Source: Sphingomonas sanguinis
GTDB lineage: Bacteria; Pseudomonadota; Alphaproteobacteria; Sphingomonadales; Sphingomonadaceae
NCBI RefSeq assembly: GCF_001476905.1
Contig: NZ_LDTE01000009.1
Coordinates: 1-64,000 of the forward strand
Length of the DNA: 64,000 nucleotides
Reading direction: 5' to 3'
This document shows, piece by piece, positions 1-8,935 of the stretch. The notes under the pieces were generated by a model, which did not search any database, had not been told where the DNA came from, and saw only the letters and a list, made by a program, of their open reading frames with translations. The position numbers were made by a program, and so were the translations under genes. Every line of letters begins with the position of its first letter. The first letter of the stretch is position 1.

Positions 1-39
1 CATGCGCGCATGCGCGCATGAGGCAGGACCAAGCAGAGC

Positions 40-122
40 CCTTCCACCCCTTCCAATGCCGCAGAAAACCGCCATTTTCGTCCTTCCAATCGTGCTTCCA
101 TGTGGAAGGAGCCATCCTTCCA
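40..122. repeat. CCTTCCA short repeat cluster
   Basis: Downstream of the primase gene the heptamer CCTTCCA occurs at 40-46, 49-55, 82-88 and 116-122. A GCTTCCA variant lies at 94-100 and an inverted copy, TGGAAGG, at 103-109. Copies at 95-108 form an inverted pair, CTTCCA-TG-TGGAAG. The first 20 bases are another dyad built of two CATGCGCG units. Such clustered short repeats next to a primase/helicase gene could be replication iterons or a regulator site; nothing in the sequence decides between these. Confidence 0.45.
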
Positions 123-130
123 ACATCAGC

Positions 131-2932
131 CTACAGCGGGACATCGTCACCATAGGGTCCGGGATATCCGGCATATCCGCCGTCACCCTCGTCCCCGGAT
201 GCGTCAGCGAAATCGCCCACATCCTTGATCATCTCGATGTCGAGCCACTGGACGCCGTTCGAGGTCTTCTTCTCGAAACCGCGATCTTCCATGGCCTTGG
301 AAAAGCCTTGAGGCTGCCACTCCCCGGCGCCCGTCGCCTTGGCCCAGGCGGTGAAGAGCGCGAAGAGCACCGACGATTTGGAGCGCGCACCCTCTACAGG
401 CTTTGTGCATTCGTCAAGGAAGCGACCGAGCTGATCGCTCTGCTCTCGATACTTCGCGGTTGCCGCCAGCACGCTCTCCGGCTCGACCAGCCCGTTCATG
501 CGCCAGTCGATCAGCCCCTTCAGCATCCAATTGAGGATGCCGGACTTTTCCTTGCGCAGTTTTTCGGGCAGCTGGCGATCGATATCCTCTTTCGCGATCT
601 GGACGTCCCAGGGCACCAGCATCACGCGCCGCCATATGCCATCGTCATGGCCCGTGATCTTGGGCTTGTGGTTGCCCGAAATCGTCACCTTGAAGCTGGG
701 CAGGAAGGAGAAGAACCCTTTGTTCAGATGGCGCGCGTCGATCAGCTCGCCACCGGTGATCAGCTTGATCAGGGCCTCCGCCAGTTTCGCACCCTTCTCA
801 GGCTCGGAGGTCCGGAGGAAGCGGATGCCCGGCAACCGCGCGAGGTCCGGAGTGGCCTCGCCACCCTTGCGCCCGCGCCCCTGATCGAGGAACGTCTCGA
901 TCGCGACGGAACCGCCATAATCGCCCGCAACCTCGCTGCAAGCATCGACCATCGTCGATTTACCGTTACGGCCTTTGCCATGGTAGAAGGCCAGTTTCTG
1001 CTCGCTGATATCGCCCGTCAGCGACAGGCCGTGCCACTGACCGAGAAACCGCCGCGTCGCCTCATCCGGTTGCACGGTCAACAGGAAGCCATCGAATGCC
1101 TCGCACGGGGCGGCCGGATCATAGACGACGTTCGCGATCTTGCTGATCAGATCGGCCGGATTATGATCGAAGCGCTGAATCACCGGCTCGTTGCCGCCGG
1201 GCTTGGCGACGATCCGCAGGGTTCCGTTCAACACGTTGATGGCCATGCGATCGGCGTCCATCGCATCGGCGCGGATCGCGACGTCATCGAACGACTTCAC
1301 CAGCCCGGCGATGCAGCCCAGGCGACTGGCTCCCTCGGACGATTTGGCATGCGCCCGCAGCGTCTCCGAATAGAAGACCGGCACCTTGTTATCGCCCGAT
1401 CCCCGCCACCCGACGATGTGATCCAGCGCGGCCGCCTTCTCATCATCCGACGCATCGGCCGGAACGTCCTCGCGCAACCCGCTGGCCTCGACCAGGTCCG
1501 CCTCGTTGCGGATCGCGCGCACCGTATCGAACACCGCCAAGCTGACCTTACCGGGCACCTTGTCCTTTTCCTCGGACAGCAGTTCCCATCGCCGCCCGTC
1601 CCAAACGAACCAACCAAGTTCGTTGCAGAAACGAAAACGCCATCCATGCCGCGCCCGAAACCGCTCGGCATTGCCCAAATCGGTCAGCGAGAAGAATGCG
1701 CACCGCCGGTCGACCTCCGGGTTTGCCTCCGGCGCGATCCTGTCCCCCACGCCCCCCGGAAGGGCTGGAATAGCGACGGTTCCAATATGGAAGGAGGCTT
1801 CGCTGTCCTCCTCCTCGCGGGGTCCGGGGCGGTCGAAATCATCGGCGTAAGCCTCTGGAGGGGCGGCCGGGGGATAGACCGAAGAGGATGATGACCGGCC
1901 GCTATCGCGGCCGCGCGTCTTTTGAGCGCCTACGGCGCTGAGGTCGCGAGGCTTTGCGATCCCGTTGGCGAGGCCGTTCTCCACCGCATCCTTATGCTTT
2001 TCATAGGCGGTCGGATCGAAGGTCCGGATGACATCGAGCAGGGATTGCTTGACCAGCGTCTCGGATAGCGCGCCGGCACCCACGAACTGGCCCAGGTTGT
2101 AGGCGGCCCAATAGGCGCCCATGTTCCGGCCGCCATGTCGGCCGCCGGACCTCGGTGTGGATGCCAGCTCCTGCAGCTCGGCATCCAGCGCATGCATCGC
2201 GTAGCGGCGTGTGGACGCGTCGAGGTCGACCGCGAACCGTGTGGCGACCGCCGCAGGTTCGGCATCGTCGACCGTATTGCGGGGTGGCGGCGCCCGCATG
2301 ATCGCGACCAGCGCATCGGGACACTCCGCGATCCGGCCGGCATCACCATCGATCAACCACCGATAGTCGCCAGGCGCATCATCGTCATTGCCCTCGAAAT
2401 GGCTCGGGGGCGCGATCACGTAACCGCCTAGCCCACGCACGTCGATATGGTTGGGCAGGCTGCCGGTATTGCCGATCGGCTCCCCGGCCGGCATCTTGAA
2501 CCACTGATGTTCACCTCCCGACCGCGTCACCGAGGTCAGCGTGGCGGGCAGCATCTCGCCTTCCATGCGCTCGGCAAGCGCATCCTTCAGCTGCTCGAGC
2601 GTCCACTCCTCCTGACCGGTGATCTCCTTGGTCCTGCGATCGATGACGTCATAGACGCCAGGATCGAAATCGATGACGATCAGGCCTGCCCGGCCGACCG
2701 CCACGCCGATCATCGCGCGCGGCCATTTGCGCCACCATGCGCGAATCTGATCTTCGTCGGTCGTCGCCTTGGTGACGCCGCCCGTGCCCTTGATCGGCTT
2801 ACCCTCATCGTCGCGGTCCATCGCAAGATAGGGCCGCTTCGTGCGCGGATCGCAGGGGAAGACCGGCCACCCCCGACGCGCGTAATCAAGCGCCGCCTCC
2901 AGCAGAGACGACGTGGAAATATTCGATGCCAT
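131..2932 (-). CDS. Primase-polymerase / D5-family helicase
   Basis: Element-encoded replication initiator of about 933 residues. Residues ~10-230 resemble the bifunctional primase-polymerase (prim-pol) domain: an N-terminal GWPVFP stretch, then a VIDFDPG segment carrying the acidic metal ligands. Residues ~600-860 form a D5/P4-type SF3 helicase with a Walker A motif GKGRNGKST and a later SGNHKPKI segment typical of that family. The protein should synthesise primers and unwind the element's origin. The ATG at 2932 is preferred over an upstream TTG at 2941. It is the last gene of the leftward replication operon, 81 bases after ssb. Family assignment is firm; the exact replication mode is inference. 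Confidence 0.88.
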   Translation of the reverse strand: MASNISTSSLLEAALDYARRGWPVFPCDPRTKRPYLAMDRDDEGKPIKGTGGVTKATTDEDQIRAWWRKWPRAMIGVAVGRAGLIVIDFDPGVYDVIDRRTKEITGQEEWTLEQLKDALAERMEGEMLPATLTSVTRSGGEHQWFKMPAGEPIGNTGSLPNHIDVRGLGGYVIAPPSHFEGNDDDAPGDYRWLIDGDAGRIAECPDALVAIMRAPPPRNTVDDAEPAAVATRFAVDLDASTRRYAMHALDAELQELASTPRSGGRHGGRNMGAYWAAYNLGQFVGAGALSETLVKQSLLDVIRTFDPTAYEKHKDAVENGLANGIAKPRDLSAVGAQKTRGRDSGRSSSSSVYPPAAPPEAYADDFDRPGPREEEDSEASFHIGTVAIPALPGGVGDRIAPEANPEVDRRCAFFSLTDLGNAERFRARHGWRFRFCNELGWFVWDGRRWELLSEEKDKVPGKVSLAVFDTVRAIRNEADLVEASGLREDVPADASDDEKAAALDHIVGWRGSGDNKVPVFYSETLRAHAKSSEGASRLGCIAGLVKSFDDVAIRADAMDADRMAINVLNGTLRIVAKPGGNEPVIQRFDHNPADLISKIANVVYDPAAPCEAFDGFLLTVQPDEATRRFLGQWHGLSLTGDISEQKLAFYHGKGRNGKSTMVDACSEVAGDYGGSVAIETFLDQGRGRKGGEATPDLARLPGIRFLRTSEPEKGAKLAEALIKLITGGELIDARHLNKGFFSFLPSFKVTISGNHKPKITGHDDGIWRRVMLVPWDVQIAKEDIDRQLPEKLRKEKSGILNWMLKGLIDWRMNGLVEPESVLAATAKYREQSDQLGRFLDECTKPVEGARSKSSVLFALFTAWAKATGAGEWQPQGFSKAMEDRGFEKKTSNGVQWLDIEMIKDVGDFADASGDEGDGGYAGYPGPYGDDVPL

Positions 2933-3013
2933 CGGAAACAAGCCCCCGGAGCGTATCTATGATTGGGCAGGCATGACCCGGCCTGCCATCGGGGGCGCGT
3001 CAGCGCGCGAACG

Positions 3014-3481
3014 TCAGAAGGGAACGTCGTCGTCCAGATCGTCAGTGAACGCGGAGGCGCGCCGGCTCTGCCCCGAAGGGCCGCCCCCGGAGCCACGTGC
3101 CGATCCTTGATCATCGCCATTGGACTGACCAGGGCCGTCCAGCATGGTCAGCACCGAATTGAAGCCTTGGAGCGTAACCTCGGTCGAATAGCGGTCATTG
3201 CCCTGCTGATCCTGCCACTTCCGCGTGGTCAGCATGCCTTCCAGGTAGACCTTGGAGCCCTTGCGCAGATAACGCTCCGCGACATTCGCGAGACCCTCGT
3301 TGAAGATCTTGACCGTATGCCACTCGGTCTTTTCCTTGCGCTCTCCGCTGTTGCGATCCTTCCAGCTTTCCGACGTGGCGATACGCAATTCGACCACCTT
3401 GCCGCCGTTCTGAAAGGAACGGCTCTCCGGATCGCGCCCGAGGTTGCCAACCAGAATGACCTTGTTGACGCTGCCGCTCAT
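3014..3481 (-). CDS. ssb: Single-stranded DNA-binding protein
   Basis: A 155-residue SSB. The N-terminal OB-fold is recognisable from [15 protein letters not shown] and the WHTVKIFNE and KGSKVYLEG segments. A Gly/Ser/Gln-rich linker follows, and the acidic tip DDLDDDVPF is the standard docking tail for replication and repair partners. Its start codon overlaps the stop of the GapR-domain gene by 4 bases, so the two are translationally coupled. It is an element-owned copy, expected to coat ssDNA during element replication, and the intact tip suggests it can still recruit host proteins. Confidence 0.95.
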   Translation of the reverse strand: MSGSVNKVILVGNLGRDPESRSFQNGGKVVELRIATSESWKDRNSGERKEKTEWHTVKIFNEGLANVAERYLRKGSKVYLEGMLTTRKWQDQQGNDRYSTEVTLQGFNSVLTMLDGPGQSNGDDQGSARGSGGGPSGQSRRASAFTDDLDDDVPF

Positions 3482-3969
3482 GCCATCATCCCCAATTCTC
3501 TCATGTACGTGTCGAGGATCGCCTGCTTGGCAACGACATCCTCCTTCTTCTTGCCGCGCATCTTCATGATGTCTTTCAGGGCCGGAGCATCAAATCCACG
3601 CGCTTTGGCCTCTTTCCACACATCCTTGATGTCATCGGCGATGCCCTTCTTCTCTTCCTCGAGCCGCTCCGCGCGCTCCAGCAACAGCCGCATTTCGTCG
3701 GCTGTGACCGATCCCTCCTCGCAGCCGTTGTGATCGGCGCCGGGCTCGGTGGGCACATCGGACCGGACATAGACGACCGAGCCGCCGCCGGCCTGTTTGC
3801 CGACGAACCCCGCATGCACGATCGCTTTCGTGATCGACTTCATGCTCGGGTTCGCGGCCTTCAGGTGCGGCGGTAGCTGCTCGAACACATCGTCCAGCGA
3901 CATGCGATCGACCGAGCCGAGTATCGCACCCACCGCCGTCAGAACCTGATGCTCCAGCTTAATCTTCAT
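3478..3969 (-). CDS. GapR-domain protein with extra N-terminal domain
   Basis: A 163-residue protein. Residues ~88-163 closely resemble GapR (DUF2312), the alphaproteobacterial nucleoid protein that binds overtwisted DNA: there is a coiled [17 protein letters not shown] stretch, then [10 protein letters not shown] and a terminal [11 protein letters not shown]. The chromosomal GapR is only about 90 residues, so the first ~80 residues are an addition; they look like a small winged-helix-type fold (SLDDVFEQL...[12 protein letters not shown]), but I do not recognise the family. The ATG at 3969 overlaps the stop of the upstream helicase-methyltransferase gene (ATGA). Placement in the replication operon suggests a role in managing supercoils ahead of the element's fork; this is inference. 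Confidence 0.82.
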   Translation of the reverse strand: MKIKLEHQVLTAVGAILGSVDRMSLDDVFEQLPPHLKAANPSMKSITKAIVHAGFVGKQAGGGSVVYVRSDVPTEPGADHNGCEEGSVTADEMRLLLERAERLEEEKKGIADDIKDVWKEAKARGFDAPALKDIMKMRGKKKEDVVAKQAILDTYMRELGMMA

Positions 3970-6557
3970 GCCGGCACCGCCTCGTTCAACCCTAGCAGGT
4001 CGAACAGCGTGGGCGTCGAGCGCTCGGCTTCCGTCTCCCGGCAATAGCGGACGCCATCGCGCCAATATTGCGGGTTGAGCTCGCATCCCAGGCCGCGCCG
4101 CCCGAGCCGCATCGCGCGAACGGGCACCGTCATCAGTCCCCCGAACGGGTCATAGACCAGCTCACCCGGATTGCTGCCCAGGCGGATCGCCCGGTCGACG
4201 ATGTCGAATTGCAGCGGGCAGATATGATTCTCGAGGCCACGCCGCGTCTGCTCGCCATTCAGCGTCTGCATGCGCGCGATATCGGTCCATACATCGGTCC
4301 GCATCGAGGCGGGCTGCATGACCGCGAAGGTGCGGGGCAGCTCGTTACGCGCCGCCAGCGCCTCCGCGATCGCGACATGCTCCTCGTGATCGTACACGTC
4401 CTGCACCGACCAGGCGGGAAATGCCTTGGCCAGCGCGCCGGGCGGCATCACGCCCAGCTCGTCCGGGCGCACCGGCCGGTTGCCCGACGACCGCCACAGG
4501 CTGTCGGCATCGACCTGCCACCGCGCGAGGCTATACTCTTCCTCGACATGCATGACCGGCACATCGGCATAGCCCTTGGACCGGTCGGTCGGCAGCTTGT
4601 AGAAGCACAGCAGGAACTCGGGGCTGCCACAGCCCATCTTGGTGCTGTCGCGCTTCAATTCCTTATAGGTCAGCCGATAGGTCTGGTTGTTCTCCCGCAC
4701 GACGTCGGTCGAGATGAAGCGCATCCCGCAATAGGCGAAGCCGTGCCGCATGAAATGCGCGATGGTATCGGCATGGAAGGGATCGACCGTGGGCCGCGCC
4801 AGGCCGGTGACCGCCGCGAACCGGATACGGTCCTTCACATGGATGAACGCCAGGCGGCCGGGCCGGAGGACGCGCAGCAGTTCGGGCGTCAGATAGTCCA
4901 TCTGCCCGAAGAAATGCTGGTTGTCGTCGGTATGACCGAAATCCTCATATCGGGCGGAATATTCATAATGGTTACCGAACGGTATCGAGGTGACGATCAA
5001 GTCGACCGAATTGTCCGGCATCGCCCGCGTCTCCGCGACGCAGTCGTTATTGACGGCCGTCCACACCGGCTCCCCCGGCTCCTCGCTCTGCGCGACCACC
5101 CGCTCGACGCCCATCGTCCGCGTCATCTGGACCGCCGCGTCGTGCCGCAGGCCATAGCGGCGGATGATCTCCGACATCCGCTCGACCATCGCCTTGTGAT
5201 CGTCCCATTTGCGCATCAGCTCGCGCAGCTGCTCGGCTTGCGTTTCCGCATAGACCAGATCGATCACGACCTCATGGCGCTGCATGAACCGATAGATGCG
5301 GTGAAGCGCCTGGAGGAAGTCGTGGAACTTGTACGTCGGAAAGATCGTCGCACGGTGGCAGTGATGCTGGAAATTCCGCCCGGCCCCCAGCATCGACGGC
5401 TTGGCGGACAACAGGCGATGCTCGCCCGCCGCGAACCCGTCCGCCAGCGCCTCGTTCCGCTCCAGCTTCTGCGACCCGAACACCTCGACCAGACCGGCCG
5501 GATTGCCCAGCGCATCGCGCAGCGCCCGCCGCTCGTCCTCAAGATCATGCCACAGGATGAAGTGATCATCCGGCGCCGCCGTTACGATCTCCGCCACCTT
5601 GCCGCACCGCGCCGCGATCGTGTCGCGCGCCTCGCGCGCCGTCTCGACCACGCCCGCCGCTGCGGTCTTCAACAGCCGCTGCTGCCCGTCCCGATCCTCA
5701 CCGGCCGCCGCAATATCGGCCGCCACCATATGCGTACGGAATACGAGCTCAGGGAGCGCATAGCCCTCATCCGAAAAGCCCAGGTCGCTGGGCTTCTGGA
5801 GGAATACCGCCCAGCTGTTCACCCACAACCAGAACTCCTCCTCCTTGTGCGGATAGAGGGTCAGGTCGCCCGCCTTGGTCGAATTGCGCTGGAAGAACCG
5901 GGTCAGCGCCTGCCCGCTGTCCATGATCCCCAGGAACGCCGCATAATGGATCAGCTCTTTATACCGGTTGGGGGCGGGCATCGCCGTCGCGACATAGCGA
6001 TACGGCACCGGCTCGAAGAGCGGGAGAAACGTCTGGAACGTCTCCGACCCGTAATCGCGCAGAGCCGCCGCCTCGTCGATCGATGCGAAGCTGAACACGC
6101 TGACGTCCAGCTTGCCCTCCCGCACCGTCTCGAAATTGGTCAGGAACATGCGAACGCCCTCGGCATAGGCCGCCCATAGCTGGTCCATGTCGCGAACGAA
6201 CCGCAGGTCGACCGCCAGTTGCGCGGCATCGGCGATCATGTCCGACCGGCAACCCAGCGGCCCGACGATCAACCCGATCGGCTCGAAGGGCGCCACGCGC
6301 TCCGGATCCTCCGCCAGCTTGGCCAGCACGATCCGGCCAGTTTCGACCTGCACCGTCGACTTGCCCAGACCGAAGGCCAGGAAATAGGCACGCCGCCCGC
6401 CCTCGACGCCCCAGCGGACACAGGCCCGCTGATGGTCGCGGATCGGATGGCCGTCGACACGATGCGACCGGATATCCTCCGGCGCGCATGGCAGGCCCAT
6501 CGGGACGGCCGATGCGACCTTGGCCTTGAGGAAGTCGGAATAGGCGTCCGCACTCAT
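3966..6557 (-). CDS. SNF2-like helicase fused to DNA methyltransferase
   Basis: An 863-residue fusion. The N-terminal half looks like a degenerate SNF2-type helicase: FGLGKST replaces the usual GxGKT Walker A, SIDEAAA stands for motif II, and GAGRNFQ resembles a late helicase motif. The C-terminal half is an N6-adenine or N4-cytosine methyltransferase with DLIVTSIPFGNHYEY (motif IV region) and DPFGGLMTVPVRA plus GLGCELNPQYW (SAM-binding motif I). Motif IV reads SIPF where PPY/F is usual. No restriction endonuclease gene lies nearby, so self-protection or regulation of the element is more likely than a restriction system. It starts with a 4-base overlap with the preceding gene. Confidence 0.82.
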   Translation of the reverse strand: MSADAYSDFLKAKVASAVPMGLPCAPEDIRSHRVDGHPIRDHQRACVRWGVEGGRRAYFLAFGLGKSTVQVETGRIVLAKLAEDPERVAPFEPIGLIVGPLGCRSDMIADAAQLAVDLRFVRDMDQLWAAYAEGVRMFLTNFETVREGKLDVSVFSFASIDEAAALRDYGSETFQTFLPLFEPVPYRYVATAMPAPNRYKELIHYAAFLGIMDSGQALTRFFQRNSTKAGDLTLYPHKEEEFWLWVNSWAVFLQKPSDLGFSDEGYALPELVFRTHMVAADIAAAGEDRDGQQRLLKTAAAGVVETAREARDTIAARCGKVAEIVTAAPDDHFILWHDLEDERRALRDALGNPAGLVEVFGSQKLERNEALADGFAAGEHRLLSAKPSMLGAGRNFQHHCHRATIFPTYKFHDFLQALHRIYRFMQRHEVVIDLVYAETQAEQLRELMRKWDDHKAMVERMSEIIRRYGLRHDAAVQMTRTMGVERVVAQSEEPGEPVWTAVNNDCVAETRAMPDNSVDLIVTSIPFGNHYEYSARYEDFGHTDDNQHFFGQMDYLTPELLRVLRPGRLAFIHVKDRIRFAAVTGLARPTVDPFHADTIAHFMRHGFAYCGMRFISTDVVRENNQTYRLTYKELKRDSTKMGCGSPEFLLCFYKLPTDRSKGYADVPVMHVEEEYSLARWQVDADSLWRSSGNRPVRPDELGVMPPGALAKAFPAWSVQDVYDHEEHVAIAEALAARNELPRTFAVMQPASMRTDVWTDIARMQTLNGEQTRRGLENHICPLQFDIVDRAIRLGSNPGELVYDPFGGLMTVPVRAMRLGRRGLGCELNPQYWRDGVRYCRETEAERSTPTLFDLLGLNEAVPA

Positions 6558-6910
6558 GACAGCGCCCGCTCGACCGCCTGGAGGTTGCCCCCCTCGAACA
6601 CGCGCGCGAACATGGCCCGCGACATCGCCTTGTCGCCCTTCAGTGCGTAGGCCAGGCCGTCCTCGATATCCCGTGCCGACGTGGCATCGTCCGCCAGGTC
6701 ACGATAAGCCTCGATGATCGCGTCATCGTGCAAATCGTCGATCATCTCATCTTCACCCAGCGTGAAGGTCAGGTTCACCTCATGATCAACATCCTCGATC
6801 GACCCGTTGATGATCGCACTGAGCGTCGCATCGCGCGGGAAGCCTGCGTCGCGCAGCGCTTCCGCCAGTTCGCGTGGGCTGAAATCGTTATCGAAATCAT
6901 AGGTACGCAT
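6554..6910 (-). CDS. Unknown acidic protein, replication operon
   Basis: A protein of about 118 residues with no recognised family. It is acidic, with many Asp/Glu between residues 40 and 90. The start at 6910 is chosen because a near-perfect AAGGAGGT ribosome-binding site lies four bases upstream of that ATG; this is the strongest site in the operon and also the only place where gene overlap is replaced by a gap (11 bases after dnaN). High translation relative to neighbours is therefore likely. Its stop overlaps the next start (ATGA). Function unknown. Confidence 0.7.
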   Translation of the reverse strand: MRTYDFDNDFSPRELAEALRDAGFPRDATLSAIINGSIEDVDHEVNLTFTLGEDEMIDDLHDDAIIEAYRDLADDATSARDIEDGLAYALKGDKAMSRAMFARVFEGGNLQAVERALS

Positions 6911-6921
6911 ATCGACCTCCT

Positions 6922-8043
6922 TCAAACGCGCATCGGCATGACGATCGCGACCAGGTCGGGATCGTGCTCACCGGTCAGCTTCATCGGGCAGGCCGGATCG
7001 CGAATATCGAGCGTCAGCGCCCCGTTCTCCCGGAACAGCGCCACCAGCGACCGCAGATAATCCCGGTTCACCCCGAACTGGATCGGTTCTCCGACGGGCT
7101 CGACATCGAAAGCCTCATTCGCGCTGGTGCCGGTCTGATCCTTGGCGCGCGCCTCGCTTTCGTTCGGTGCGTTAGCGATCGCCAGGACGACGGACCGCAC
7201 TTTCATCTTCTCGCCTTCCGGCGCGGTGACGGCCGTGACGGCGCTGACCGTCTCGGACACCACGGCGGGCCGACAGGTGAAGCCACGGCTCGCATGCTCG
7301 GGAATGATCCGGTTATAGTCGGGGAAGGTCCCATCAATCAGCTTAGTCAGGACCCTGACATTGCCGATCTGGAACGCCATCGCCGCCGTTGTCGTCTCGA
7401 TTCCGACCGGCCCATCATGCTTGGCCAGCAGCTTGCGCAGATGGCCGACGGCCTTGCGGGGCAGGATGACGCCCTCGATCATCTCGGCTCCAGCGGGCAG
7501 GGCGACCTCGACCCGCACAAGCCGATGACCATCCGTCGCGGCACCGCGCAGGCGGCCTTCCCACGGATGAATATAAATGCCGTTCAGATAGAACCGCGTC
7601 TCGTCGGTCGACATCGCCACCGACGCCGTGTCCAAAATACGCGACAGGTCGGCTGCCGGAATGGAGAAGGTCCGCGCATCGGTGATAGCTGCCCGCTTCG
7701 GAAAATCCGCAGCTGATAGCGTCGGCAGGATGCGCTGCCCGCGACCCGCCTTCAGCGTCACCGCCGCCCGGCCGTCGATCGGCGCGATAGACACCTTGCC
7801 CTTGAAAAGAGAATCGACTGCCGCCTGCAACTTGCGCGCATCGACCGTCGTCTTCATCTCGCCAGCCGCCGGAACCGTCGCGCTGACCTGCAGATCCAGA
7901 TCGGTGCCGGTCAGCGTCAGCGAACCGCCTTCGACCTCGACCAGCATGTTCGACAGCACGGGGATCGTCGTCCGCGCCTCAACCACATCGATCACCGCGC
8001 GGACCGCGCCCATCAGCGCGTCGCGTTCTACCTCGACCTTCAT
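6922..8043 (-). CDS. dnaN: Element-encoded DNA polymerase III sliding clamp
   Basis: A 373-residue beta clamp of normal length. It contains the repeated clamp folds, TIPVLSNMLVE near residue 26, a GTDLDLQV segment, ATDGHRLVRVE near residue 175, FPDYNRIIP near residue 250, and the canonical C-terminus ending in MPMRV. A clamp tethers polymerases to DNA, so the element brings its own processivity factor although no polymerase III alpha gene is visible; it presumably captures the host polymerase. The GTG/ATG region at 8043 overlaps the previous stop by 4 bases. Confidence 0.93.
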   Translation of the reverse strand: MKVEVERDALMGAVRAVIDVVEARTTIPVLSNMLVEVEGGSLTLTGTDLDLQVSATVPAAGEMKTTVDARKLQAAVDSLFKGKVSIAPIDGRAAVTLKAGRGQRILPTLSAADFPKRAAITDARTFSIPAADLSRILDTASVAMSTDETRFYLNGIYIHPWEGRLRGAATDGHRLVRVEVALPAGAEMIEGVILPRKAVGHLRKLLAKHDGPVGIETTTAAMAFQIGNVRVLTKLIDGTFPDYNRIIPEHASRGFTCRPAVVSETVSAVTAVTAPEGEKMKVRSVVLAIANAPNESEARAKDQTGTSANEAFDVEPVGEPIQFGVNRDYLRSLVALFRENGALTLDIRDPACPMKLTGEHDPDLVAIVMPMRV

Positions 8044-8660
8044 ACAGCTACCCCTGTTCGCTCATTAGTATCCACGATCGTCACGAAGCGGAGCGTCGGG
8101 GCCGGGGCCGCATGGACCCGGATCATCGCCGCAGCCGTCATCATCTGCAGAATCTCCGGCACCCGGTCCGCCGCGATCCCCGCCCGCCGCGCGATCTGCG
8201 CATCGGTGGGGCAGGGGAGCCGGAACCGCGCCGCGCGGGACAGCTGCGCCATCACCGCGTTGACCGTGTCGACCTCGTCGTCCGCAATGCTCTCGACCAC
8301 CGCACTCAGACGTGGTCGCACGGGCGCGGGCGGGGTCAACGGCTTGCTCGACCGCTTGATGCAATAATTCCGCTCCGACCGGCCGGGGATGGGTCGCTGA
8401 TAGGCGAACACCATGCCGTTCCGAACCAGTCCCCGCACGACCTCTGCACCCGGCGATTTCGCGGGCAAACGGATCATCCGGCTGGCATAGACGAACTCGT
8501 CCCCCGCCTGCGCAATGGTCAGCCAGGCCGCGATCCGCTCGCGCGGCGCGACGATGCCGGGCACTTCGTCAATCATAAGCGGCGCGGGAGAGGGGAGAGG
8601 AACCTCCCCCGCGCCGTCGCACGCGGCGGGAGTCCCGCATGCGATCTCGGACATCAGCAT
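8040..8660 (-). CDS. Unknown protein, possible winged helix
   Basis: A 206-residue protein not assigned to a family. Residues ~130-195 read like a winged-helix DNA-binding region (CPTDAQIARRAGI...VPEILQMMTAAAMI), the layout seen in small phage replication or regulatory proteins. The ATG at 8660 overlaps the stop of the preceding gene (ATGA) and the stop overlaps the dnaN start. Its position just before the clamp suggests a replication accessory role, such as origin recognition; this is inference only. Confidence 0.65.
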   Translation of the reverse strand: MLMSEIACGTPAACDGAGEVPLPSPAPLMIDEVPGIVAPRERIAAWLTIAQAGDEFVYASRMIRLPAKSPGAEVVRGLVRNGMVFAYQRPIPGRSERNYCIKRSSKPLTPPAPVRPRLSAVVESIADDEVDTVNAVMAQLSRAARFRLPCPTDAQIARRAGIAADRVPEILQMMTAAAMIRVHAAPAPTLRFVTIVDTNERTGVAV

Positions 8661-8935
8661 CAGCCCGCCTGCGCGAAAGGCACGCGGTCGAACCAGCCGC
8701 CCCGCGCGGGCACGCGGAACATGCGGGCCGTGACGCCGATGAGCTTGTGCAGCCGGAGGCCATCGTCGAGGCCCGGCACCATTTCGTCCGCGACCATGCG
8801 CTGGACCCAATCGGCTGGCATATTGAGGGCGTCGGCTGCCTCTTGAACGCCACCGGGCAGCGTCATGACCCACTGCGCGATCCGGCGCGCCGCCTCATGC
8901 GGCGGGCGGGTTCCTAGGCTCAGCTTGCTGCGCAT
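8660..8935 (-). CDS. Small unknown protein, HTH-like
   Basis: A protein of 91 residues. The middle (GGVQEAADALNMPADWVQRMV) reads like a helix-turn-helix, but no family is recognised. Start and stop both overlap neighbouring genes by 4 bases, the general pattern of this operon. The ATG at 8935 is chosen for that overlap; a TTG lies one codon upstream. Confidence 0.65.
   Translation of the reverse strand: MRSKLSLGTRPPHEAARRIAQWVMTLPGGVQEAADALNMPADWVQRMVADEMVPGLDDGLRLHKLIGVTARMFRVPARGGWFDRVPFAQAG

Noticed and set aside
2-1891. Long plus-strand frame across the primase gene
   Set aside because: It is antisense to a well-supported primase-helicase, lacks motifs and shows shadow-type composition.
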